Source: Erythroxylum novogranatense (taxonomy: Eukaryota > Streptophyta > Magnoliopsida > Malpighiales > Erythroxylaceae). Taken from it: a stretch of 64,000 nucleotides of DNA. Positions 35,801 to 44,731 of this stretch are shown here, piece after piece; position 1 is the stretch's first letter, and the number at the start of each line of letters is the position of its first letter. Location: NCBI GenBank assembly GCA_029891385.1, contig JAIWQS010000215.1:310001-374000 (forward strand), given 5' to 3'. Below the pieces are notes generated by a model, which had not been told where the DNA came from, did no database searches, and saw nothing but the letters and a program-made list of their open reading frames with translations. Made by a program: the position numbers and the translations under genes.

Positions 35801-35884
35801 TAAAATAAAATAATTAATTAATAAATCCATAAATCAATAAATAATTAATTCAAATAAAATAAAATAAAATTTCGGGGCCCAACA
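32803..35884 (-). repeat. Gypsy 5' LTR
   Basis: Partner of 24479-27542. It begins TGTTGGACCCCGTCTCC, follows the same order and ends TTCGGGGCCCAACA. Numerous one- and two-base indels separate the two LTRs, more than substitutions by eye. Confidence 0.93.
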
Positions 35885-35889
35885 GATAT
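35885..35889. repeat. Target-site duplication of gypsy element, right (GATAT)
   Basis: Matches 24474-24478. Confidence 0.93.
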
Positions 35890-36799
35890 CAAAATCCAAA
35901 ATCCAAAATCCAAAAGATATAACACCCAATAATTCTCGATATGCGTCTAAAGCCTTGCTTATACAAAATCTAACTTAATTTACAAAACATTGCAAAAGTA
36001 TAATGATGCCTCGACTCTTAGTTACTCAATCTCATTTTCTTCACCTGAAGATGGGATGAAAAGGGGGTGAGCTTGAAAGCTCATGGGCAACAGTTTATAA
36101 AGGAAAAATAAACAAAACCTTGTAAATGTTCATTGGTTAATATAAAATTTAAATTGAAATCATAAATTGCATCATTCTCAAAACCTTAACCAAAGTTCAC
36201 GAATTGCAAAACATGAATACATCAAACTTGTTAACATAACATAAGCACATAAGCATATCAGAATTGTTTGGGAGGTTCATAGACAGAATGAACTAACACA
36301 TTCCCAAATAATGGTCTTGTATAGTCATGAACAAAACGTACTAACACAATCCCATATAATGGTTTTGCATAGCCGTGAACTTAGGGGAGTCCATGAAGGA
36401 GCTCCAAGCCACTAATGGGTAGGCGGGAGAAGCCTTTAGTCCAATTGCACTTGACTTAACTTAGGGGATCACCACAAACCCACATAGCATGTAGTTCATG
36501 ACATAACATGTAGTCCATGACTTGTAAACTTGTTGCTTAAAATGACATATTTCCAAAACTTGTTTTTTCATAAACATGAGATATTTCGAAGACATGATTT
36601 CATAAACATGTTATCTTTTAAAAAAAATAACTCCCAAAGTCTTTTCATAAATCATCATACAATTTATATAACAACGTATTGTAATTTCTCTAATCATTCA
36701 AAAGTAATAAATGCAACACTTATGATACAATTGAAATCATAAAACTTCTTTGATTCAAAGAAAACATTAGTGGCTTATTTACTCTATTATAAACATGTA
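35890..36799. repeat. Interior of inverted-end element, right of gypsy
   Basis: Non-coding. Begins with three tandem CAAAATC/CAAAAT units; contains CACAATCCCATATAATGG and similar repeated wording (CACATTCCCAAATAATGG) at about 36297-36364, and text such as GGGGGTGAGCTTGAAAGCTC that resembles AAGGGGTGAGCTAA in the gypsy LTRs. Confidence 0.5.
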
Positions 36800-37535
36800 C
36801 TCACCTTGAATTTCTTGCTTAAAGACTTACTCAAAAATGCCTCTACTCTTGCTCCGCTTGCCTATCTTGATTCCTTTTATTAAGGACAAACTTTCCATTC
36901 AATAGGAATTGAAATTGGAGAACTCATAAGATATATTCACTAAAATTGATCCTAGAATTCTTAAACCCATACGTTTCCTAAACTCCATGAACTATAATCC
37001 TTCTAAAAACTCAAAAGATTCAAAATGATCTTACCTTGATTCTTCACCAAATGAAGAGATCTTTAGTTCAAATGGAAGCTCTTCTCTTCCTGTACCTTTT
37101 TTCCTTATTGAATAACCTCAAACTCTTTCTTTAAAACCAATAAATGATGAAACCCTAACTATCTTTCCTTGTTTTCTCTCCTCTCCACCGAAACTCTCTT
37201 CTTTCTCTCTTTTATTTTCATTCTTCTCTCTCAATTCACGTTTTTCTCTCCTTAATAAGCAAGACAACAAATTCTTCTTCCCCTTTTTACCCTTAATAAG
37301 CCTAAAAAGTCCATTTTACCCTTCCTTATAGGCTTATGTTCTTTTAACCTTAAATGTCTTGCCAAAGACACCTTGAACATTCTTATAACCTTAACACATT
37401 AATTCCATTAAACCATGCAATAAAATCGCATTAACTTTGACATAATAATTAACTCCAAAAATAATTAATCCAATAAACCTCATAATTTGTTTAATCATGC
37501 TTAACTTCAATGAAAAAAAATTTCAGGGGCCAACA
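36800..37535 (-). repeat. Right inverted arm
   Basis: Reverse-complement match to 22129-22850; about 20-30 bp longer near its outer third. Ends CCAACA at 37535, directly followed by the ATTCT target duplication. Confidence 0.88.
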
Positions 37536-37583
37536 ATTCTACCACAAATTGCCAATGATGTTAGATATATGCGACATTTTAAG

Positions 37584-37671
37584 GTAACTGAATATGTTGT
37601 TCCTCCCCCTTCATTATATTTTCCATTGAAAAATGTTGTTTTATCATTTTATAATTATTTTTTTATATTAG
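37584..37671 (+). other. Transposase intron 1
   Basis: GTAACT...TTATATTAG, 88 bp. Splicing joins RHFK to DCIGV, the order found in HARBI1-like transposases; without splicing the frame breaks. Confidence 0.7.
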
Positions 37672-37901
37672 GATTGCATTGGAGTTATTTATGATACACA
37701 TGTATGTTAGCTTGTTACAGAGGAGGATCAAATGAGATTTAGAGGACATAAAAGAATAACAACAACAAATATATTGGTAGCATGTGACTTTAGCTTACTA
37801 TTTACATATGTTTTAGTGGGTTGGGAGGATCAACACATGATTCTCATATTTTCCTTGATACAATCAAGAATCGAGAATTAAAATTTCAAAACTACCAATA
37901 G

Positions 37902-37992
37902 GTAATTTTAAGATCTGTAAGATTCACTATTCATGATTTAGACTTTTTATGAAATCATTTATACTAATTATATTGCTTCTATGGAAACTTAG
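37902..37992 (+). other. Transposase intron 2
   Basis: GTAATTTT...GAAACTTAG, 91 bp. Splicing gives PIGKCYLVDKGY, matching the family's '..pGkyYLVDaGY'. Confidence 0.7.
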
Positions 37993-38244
37993 GTAAATGT
38001 TACTTAGTTGACAAAGGCTATTTGGAAAGAGAAGGATATTTGGCACCTTACCCAAAGGCAAGTTATCATCAATCGGAGTTTCATGGTTCAAATCCAAGAG
38101 GATCTCGAAAAGTTTATAATCAAGCTAATTCATCATTTAGAAGTTGTATTGAGAGGGCTTTCAGTGTTATTAAGGCTCAATGGAAGATATTAGAGAAAAT
38201 GATACAAAATAGAATAATTTGTGTAGTTTTTGCGTTGCATAATT

Positions 38245-40155
38245 ATATTGATTCCAAATGACATTGCTAGGAATTTATGATGGTAGTATCGAGTCCTAAA
38301 TGAAAATTTAAGTATATCATCTCCTTTGATTCTTAGCGGATCATATCTAGACCTTAGGTCTATCTTCAAAAAATACCTAGCCCCCTAAATTTCATCAAAC
38401 AAGTCATCAATTTGTGGTAACAGATACTTGTTATAGATGGTCACGTTATTCAACTTCCTATAGTCAACACATAATTGAGGAGAACCATCCTTTTTCTTTA
38501 CAAATAATACTAGCATATCCTATAGTGATTTTCTTAGTCTGATGAAACCATTGTCCAATAAATGCTACAACTGTTATTTTAATTTCTTTTAACTCTACAT
38601 GTTTCATTCCATATAAAGGTATAGAAATTCAAGTTGCACTAAGTACTAGATCAATTCATAACTTGATATCTCTTTCTAAAGGTAGCCTTAGTAACTCTTC
38701 AAGAAATACATATGGAAGCTTTCAAACTCCTAGAACATTTTAAAGGTTGATAATTTCTAAGGACGTATCCTTAACTGAGGCCAAGAACCCTTAACACCCT
38801 TGTCTGAGCATCTTATTATTTACTTATGTCAAAACTATGTTAGATGGTATGGTCCTCTTATCTCCCTCAAAATTATACTTTACATCACCAAAATAAGAAA
38901 AGTAACTTTCTTCTCTCTATAATCCAAGGTGGCGTAATGACTAAACAATTAGTCCATCTCTAATATTACGTAAAAATCTGTAACTGGTAGCATTATAAAA
39001 ATTAGCTACCAATATCCTACCATTAACCTCCACAGGTCATGTGAGATCACACGTCAGTTGGAGAGGAGAACGAAGTATGCCTTATAAGGGTACAGATGCT
39101 TCTTCCCCACATATGCATTTTCTAAGGTGTAGGATGAGCAAAATTGTGAGGGCTTTCACCCGATGGGCAACTCAAAGTGGATAATGTCTGTGGCAGGTGA
39201 TCTGGGCTATTAAAAATGGTATTAGAGCTGATTCCTCACCCGTTTTGCAAGTAATGACACTGGGCCCAAGAGGGGTGGATTGTGAGATCCTACATTAATT
39301 GAGAGGAGAACGGCACGCCTTCTAAGGGTACAAATACCTCTTTTCTATAGATCGTTTCTTAGGTACGAGAAGAGCAAAATCGTGAGAGCCTTGGCGGATG
39401 GGTAACCTAAAGCTTAACAATATTTAAAGGCGGGTAGTTCAATGTTACATGTGTCGCAAATAGTAGATTAAATCCACCTTTATGGCATTAGTCAGAGGTA
39501 TGGATATGGATAAAGATTTTTCCATTCTATTTGTCATACTTCTAGTCTCATAAAAAATTTGGATTCCATAAAAGAATAAATTGCTCATAAATCTATCATA
39601 ACTATAACTTTTAATCTAAAGATGAAAAGAATACTAGATACCACTGTATTTGAAGCCTGTGCATCTTAAGGGGTGAAGGTGAACACCCTAGCTTGATTGT
39701 GACCTACATGATGAGAGCTAAATGATTATCGCTAATTGTTGCCTCCAAATTTTCCTCTTGAATGCCTCCCTCTAAAACTTTTCCCTGGTTGAGCACCAGA
39801 TTGTGATCCCCCTTATAACTACTAAATTGGAGGTTGCACCACACTAGAAGATATATGTTGATATCCCATTTATAGAAAGCCCCTTATTAAATCCCATAAT
39901 GGCCATATTTATAATAGCCTCCTGATGGTATGTAGCATAGGCCTTGGTGCGCCCTACTATAATGCTAGTAAATGAATGATGTCAAACCTGAGCTGTTATA
40001 TTTATAGCTCCTTCCAGAGTTTCATTTGCTACTGGTACTGCTACTACCTGCTCCAAATGCAAACTTGAATCCTCCCTTATATCTACAGTTAGATATCACC
40101 TTACCATGTGAAGTGAATCACACGTTAATACAATGCTTATAAATCAATATAAGAA
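38245..40155 (-). pseudogene. Chromovirus gag-pol fragment
   Basis: Degenerate gypsy coding sequence on the minus strand. At 38245-38530 the RT reads [27 protein letters not shown] and [19 protein letters not shown]. At 38840-39030 there is the protease end (VNGRILVANFY). Past a TRIM insertion, 39455-39780 reads ARVFTFTP and DAQASN, the usual gag-protease junction wording, and 39780-40120 is gag. It is cut inside RT on the left and by the SIRE-like LTR on the right. Many stops and frameshifts. Wording differs from the 24479-35884 element, so it is another chromovirus. Confidence 0.75.
39040..39449 (+). mobile_element. TRIM (terminal-repeat retrotransposon in miniature)
   Basis: Two direct repeats of about 170 bp start TGTGAGATC (39040-39214 and 39281-39449), with GGAGAACG, then TAAGGGTACA, then AGCAAAAT in both. 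Between them are only a primer-binding-site-like TGGTATTAGAGC (39217-39228, one change from the iMet type) and a purine-rich AAGAGGGGTGGAT just before the second repeat. That is the full anatomy of a TRIM and it encodes nothing. A 5-bp target duplication is not evident (GGTCA versus TGTGT). Confidence 0.85.
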
Positions 40156-41054
40156 TGTACGAGAAGGGGGGTTTGAATTGTGTATTCCCCTTTTTGAAAA
40201 AATCTTTCAAAAATGTTTGTTAGAAACAAAATTCTTTTACAGAACTTTCGATAGATTATAATTAATCAAAACTTTGAAAACTTTGTTGATGAACTAAGTA
40301 ATGATAAAACTTGAATCTAAAAGAGAGATAGATTAACAGTAGTTGACACAACGATTTATCCTGGTTCACCCCAAACCGTGGGTTACGTCCAGTCCTCAGA
40401 GTTCTTTATGAGATTTCACTATCTCTTCAACTTTTACAAGTATTCTTTATGAGCCTCTTCAGGTCTCTACAATCAGTATTCTTTCACACTTAGCCTTTCA
40501 GGCTATCTGTACTACTTCCTCACAGAAAGTGTTTGAAACTTGTTACAGTAAAAATAGCTCTCGGCTAATTTTCACAGTATGCTTTTTACGATCGCTTAGA
40601 TGTAATTCAGCTAATTTTTCAACTAACTTTGCAATCTTCGACTTCGACTTGTATTTATAGCCTTCTTCTCCAATTGCTTCTTGATTCTTGTTTCTGGATT
40701 CTTGCTTCTTGAATCTTGTTTTTGAATCTTTAAAAGAAATGGTTAATCAGTTGAGTTCAGAATCAACTCGAATCGACTCTTGCGTACCTTTTCAATTCTT
40801 CTTCTGCGTCTTTTTCTCAATTCGCGTTTTTCTGCATTTTTAATTTGTGTCTGCCTCAGGTATCAGTATTTCTCTTTTCGTCTGCTCAGATTTCTCTTTT
40901 ATGTTCAAGGTACGCTTTTCTTGGCGTCTGCTCTGTCTTTTCTCAAGGTCTGCGTCTGTTTCTGCCTGTATTGCTTCGTCTACTTTTGTTTTTCTTTTAT
41001 TTTTCTTTGTTACACGTCAAAATTATATCTAAGTAAAGTCATTTTGACTTAACA
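40156..41054 (-). repeat. SIRE-like 3' LTR
   Basis: Plus-strand ends are TGTACGAGAAGGGGGG and GACTTAACA (899 bp). GAAGGGGGGTTTGAATTG resembles the E1-E3 LTR end (GAAGGGGGGTTGAATAG), supporting kinship. Its left flank AAGAA is the candidate target duplication; the partner is off-window. Confidence 0.85.
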
Positions 41055-41067
41055 ATCTCCCCTTTTG
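41055..41067 (-). other. SIRE-like polypurine tract
   Basis: Minus strand CAAAAGGGGAGAT, directly before TGTTAAGTC. Confidence 0.88.
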
Positions 41068-41311
41068 ATGATAACAAATTATATACCAAAAAAGAAAATA
41101 AAATACAATGAATATGAAGAAAAAAAACTTATCTTCAAAAATCTTCTTTTCTTCTTCCTTCATGTCTTCGTCTCCTTCAATCACACCCTTTTCAAATTCT
41201 TTTATGCTCATTCTCTTCTCCTCTGCTCATTCTCTTCTCCCCCTATTTGTTATAATAAAAAATGATTAATGACGATGACTCTTCAACAGTTCTGTCATCA
41301 TCTTCTTCAAA

Positions 41312-43520
41312 TCATTCATTGTCTCCTTTATCTCGTTGACTTCTCCGCGTAATTTCTTGATTTGACAGGAGTCCAACGATGAAGGAGGATTGATCAATAT
41401 CTATCGAGGGAGCAATGACGCAGATTGTTGTAGCATAAGCGTCCGAGGAAGGAATGTAATCTTCTCGAATCGCAAATGTGGGTGGATGAATGAATACATT
41501 TGACTCTGGGATGTCTAAGTCATAGGGAGCAGGTAGCATAAGCAACTGTCTTCCTTGCAGGGGTATAGCTTCAGCTTCAATAGACATTGTATTAGATAAA
41601 GGTCTAATACACAAAACTGTTTGAACAAGGAATTCAATAAACGTCCCTGTTATTAATCTTCCCCCTACTGGACAGTCTTCATATTTATCCGTGAAACTGC
41701 AACTAGCTCCGTCTTTATTCTCCTTAGAAGCGCATGTTGCATCAATTCGACGCACTTCTTCTTTAATTTGATCTGCAGACAGATCATCACTGATTCCTTC
41801 TGGATATAGCTTCTTTTTTCCTTTATTCATATCTAAAGGATATCTTGACCGAATGTCTGGTACAACCTTTATTATCGACTATTCTGTGACTGGATAAATA
41901 GTGTCTGGTCGATAAGACATTTTCGTAGGATATGGCTTTGTAGCAGCATACCTTAAGGTATCGTAGAAGTTCATTTCGTCTTCATTCAATATATGTGATG
42001 TCTCACTATTTATCAGAATAGGTTGTAAGACAACCTTTATTTGCCTTCTTGGTTGACTGCAGATGGCAATTGCAGTACTCCTCCTTGTCACCACTTCAAC
42101 TAGTCTGACTTCAAACTTATCCTTTCTTAAAAATTTGGAATAGTTGTGAACGACCAGACTAGGTTCATCAGATTTTTCCAATGGTACCTGCACTGAACTC
42201 AAATCTACTGTGACCTCTTGTTGATTATTGATAGGAGTAGGCTGAACCAGGCTAGGCTCTACTGGTTCCTCCGGTTGCTCAACAATGGGAGTATTCTTCT
42301 CTTGATTAACTTCCACAGGAGTAGACAAACTCCTCCTTCGACTAACTACTTTAGTCTTTATTCTCGGAGTTTTCTTAACTTGAGACTTCTGTATCTCAAA
42401 CTCCAATTTTCTCTTCTTCTAAGTCTCCTTTGTCCGTTTGGCTGATTCTTCCTCCAAAATTGAGATGAGAGATCTCGTCACCTTTCATGTGCTAGATCCA
42501 GAGGCTTCTACTTGTTCCTGCTCTCTGGCTCTTCTCTCTTTTTGTTGCCTTAAAGTTTGAATCCTAGGTGATCTCCTTGCTTTCTTAGTAATTTCACCCA
42601 AAAGATTCTCTCCTTTCCTTTTTGTCACACCATCGTCTGTCCTCCGAGCTAGATTATACTCTTCTCTAGGACATGCCTGTTTTATCAAAGGCCTTCTATA
42701 TAATCTTCTCCTTTCTTCTATTGACATACTCACACTTCCATGAGATCTAGAACTTGTTGTTGGAGATTTCTTTAATAATCGCTCCCCCTCAATTCTAGTT
42801 CTCCTTGAAGAGTCTGCTTCTTCTTTAATTACTGTCCTTAGACCCATTCGTCGTATAGTGATTGAGTCAATAGTACTCTTCACAGGTACAATCCTTCTAT
42901 TTACTTTGTGTAGAAGGATTACGGAATCCTTAAAAATCCTTGTAAGAAGCATACCGTAAGGATAACTGTTTGTATCCTTCATCCCTTAATCATATAATGG
43001 AAGATTAAGAAGGGTAAGTCAATAGGATTGCGATTCAGCAGGTAGAACAAACATTGTTCATCCAGGGTGGTCACCAAATGCCTTGAACCTGCTCTGGGTA
43101 AGTGCAATTAAACAAAAACGCATGAAGAACCCTAGCTTTCGGGACCAGACGCAAAATTTTCCTCTTCGAAGGGTCATTCACTCCATACAACTGTTTGCTA
43201 ACATCTTCTTCCCTCATGTTGACCATTGTCATCCACTTAGCCTTGGTTGACAGGGTCTCACCAACCGATGGACAATCGGTCACCATCCTTATCAGCTCCT
43301 TTGTCACGACAACAGATATACCGTCTACTGAGGATGCAATAGTGTTGTCTACAAGTTGAGCATTCTTCCAAAAGTCAAATATCTCATTGGTGTACACTGG
43401 TTCTCGTACCTGGAAGAAATTCCTCCAACCAACTCTTTCAATCTCAGGTTCTACGTCCATACCATCCTTCTTTAGTGACTCGAAATCCACATGCCTTTCG
43501 AATATCATAGCTGCCTCCAT
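41312..43520 (-). pseudogene. Extra 3' ORF of SIRE-like copia
   Basis: ATG at 43520 (MEAAMIFERHVDFESL). The N-terminal about 150 residues (RVGWRNFFQVREPVYTNEI, VDGISVVVTKELI, DCPSVG) and the block after 42982 (SYPYGMLLTRIFKDSV) align in order with the E2 extra ORF, so I assign the same 'plant transposon protein' domain. Next comes a basic, Arg/Lys/Glu-rich linker (42485-42870), a Pro/Glu/Val stretch (42180-42400) and a C-terminal region of unknown type (41312-41830). From 42982 down to 41312 the frame is a single one, broken only by TGA at about 42482, TAG near 42420 and TAG at about 41879. Two frameshifts lie between 43071 and 42982. No signal peptide or membrane segment is obvious, so an envelope role is not supported. 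Confidence 0.68.
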
Positions 43521-43592
43521 TGTTTCAGAACGAAAACTGACTCTGGTAAGCTTTTCTTTTAGGGTAGGATGATTGAGAGAATTTGGAAAGCA

Positions 43593-43597
43593 AGATG
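43593..43597. repeat. Target-site duplication of copia E2, left (AGATG)
   Basis: AGATG before TGTTGGACC and again at 60013-60017. Confidence 0.93.
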
Positions 43598-44704
43598 TGT
43601 TGGACCAATGGTGGTTGACAAATTAAATCCTACTTAAGTTTTGATAATAATAAAATATATAGAATTGGTTAAGAAATTTAAATCAGGTGTTTTGGATTGA
43701 AAGAAATTTATAAGACATCATAAATCATTGAGGAATCAAGAAGGAAACAATGCCAACATGATTTAGACATTAAAGATGAAGATTATTTGAAGATTTGACT
43801 AAATGTATCATTGGAACCGTAAACAAGTCGACTAAGTATTGTATAAGTTTACTCAAGAATTAAGGATCATCGATGGGGTATAAAACAAGTAGACTAATAT
43901 GTCGTAAGTCAACTACAATTCATTGAATAGTAACACTAGTCGACTATCATGTCACTAATCGACTTATCGAGGAGCGAAATCAAGCTCGCAGTGAAATATG
44001 TTAACGAAGAATGACTATAACATTTCGACTAGTCGACTAACATGTTGAAATGGACAAGATTTATACGAATCATTCACAAAAAGGAAAGTAGGAAGTTAAG
44101 GAACATCTATATCTAATCAAGCAACGGCTAGAAGACCTCCAACGACTATATTCTTGTCAATATAAGGAGTGGAAGATCAAGGGAGAATGAACGAAAGTTC
44201 TATAAGCAAAAGACTCCATTATTGTTCCATACTTTGCTCACTATTGCTCTTCTCTTGTTACACAATTGTATTGAGCAATATTCTTTCATCTTTATCTCAT
44301 TATTTTGAGTTGAGTGATTAGAGGAGAATCACTTGTTAGGTAGGATTTGTGCCGGAAGACAAATCAAGTGTAAAGGTAGCTTGAGCCGGAAATCAAGTGG
44401 TGTTGGTAGGATTTTTGCCGGAAAACAAATCAAGTGTAAAGGTAGATTGAGTCGGAAATCAAGCGATATTGTAAAAAGTTCACACTGAACTACAAAGTGT
44501 GCAATAAAGTGGTTTGCAAAATCTAAGTGGGAGCTTAGGTAGAGGACGAGGTCTTAGCACCAACCTTTATAAAACAAGGTTTGCTCTTCTTCCTACTCTT
44601 TACATTTAGATTTGATTAAATTGCTTTGTGTGAATTAACTTCTGATTTTATCGAGAAAATTACAAAAGCTTAAAGATCTATTCAACCCCTTCTAGATCGC
44701 TACA
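43598..44704 (+). repeat. E2 5' LTR
   Basis: TGTTGGACCAATGG to CGCTACA, 1107 bp, with GTCGACTA motifs at about 43825-44040. TATA-like CCTTTATAAAACAAGG at about 44574. A stretch of about 70 bp (GTAGGATTTGTGCCGGAAGAC) is duplicated in tandem at 44340-44460; the 3' LTR shares this duplication. Confidence 0.92.
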
Positions 44705-44706
44705 AT

Positions 44707-44719
44707 TGGTATCGAAAGC
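44707..44719 (+). other. E2 primer-binding site, degenerate
   Basis: TGGTATCGAAAGC two bases after the LTR, a decayed TGGTATCAGAGC. Confidence 0.8.
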
Positions 44720-44731
44720 GAAGTATCCAGG

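Larger units (their letters stand above)
24479..35884 (-). mobile_element. Ty3/gypsy chromovirus (Tekay/Del-like), 3-kb LTRs
   Basis: Complete 11.4-kb element on the minus strand with LTRs of 3.06 and 3.08 kb, a tRNA-iMet primer-binding site, gag-pol in the gypsy order (protease, RT, RNase H, integrase, chromodomain-like tail), a polypurine tract and a GATAT target duplication. The unusually long LTRs and the tail motif EEATWE point to the Tekay/Del chromovirus group. Coding regions contain many small indels and stops, and a MITE interrupts gag, so it is not autonomous now. LTRs remain highly similar, with many short indels. Confidence 0.93.
22129..37535. mobile_element. Element with ~700-bp inverted LTR-like ends
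   Basis: Starts TGTTGACCCTCGG and ends CAGGGGCCAACA, with a 5-bp target duplication: the TG/CA ends and TSD length are those of LTR retrotransposons. However, the ends are long inverted copies of each other (22129-22850 versus 36800-37535 reversed, about 85-90% alike by eye), whereas LTRs should be direct. Without the gypsy insert (24479-35884 plus one TSD) it is about 4.0 kb and contains no recognisable coding region. Possible origins are an LTR element with inverted LTRs, a composite of two insertions, or a foldback element. It interrupts the Harbinger transposase. Confidence 0.75.
37536..38256 (+). pseudogene. PIF/Harbinger transposase, 3' part, with two introns
   Basis: Catalytic half of the HARBI1-like transposase. 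Blocks are LPQIANDVRYMRHFK; after an intron DCIGVIYDTHV, FRGHKRITTTNILVACDF and FTYVLVGWE; after a second intron GKCYLVDKGYLEREGYLAPY and SCIERAFSVIKAQWKIL, then FALHNYIDS. In the family these hold the DDE triad. The first Asp (normally in IDGTH) is Tyr here (IYDTH), the second (LVDKGY) and the Glu (IERAF) remain. The frame ends at about 38256, where it abuts a gypsy RT fragment, so the usual C-terminal tail and right terminus are gone. Confidence 0.85.

Noticed and set aside
41312..43520. Envelope-like protein for the SIRE-like extra ORF
   Set aside because: No signal peptide, membrane span or coiled-coil pattern; its N-terminal blocks align with the E2 extra ORF instead.
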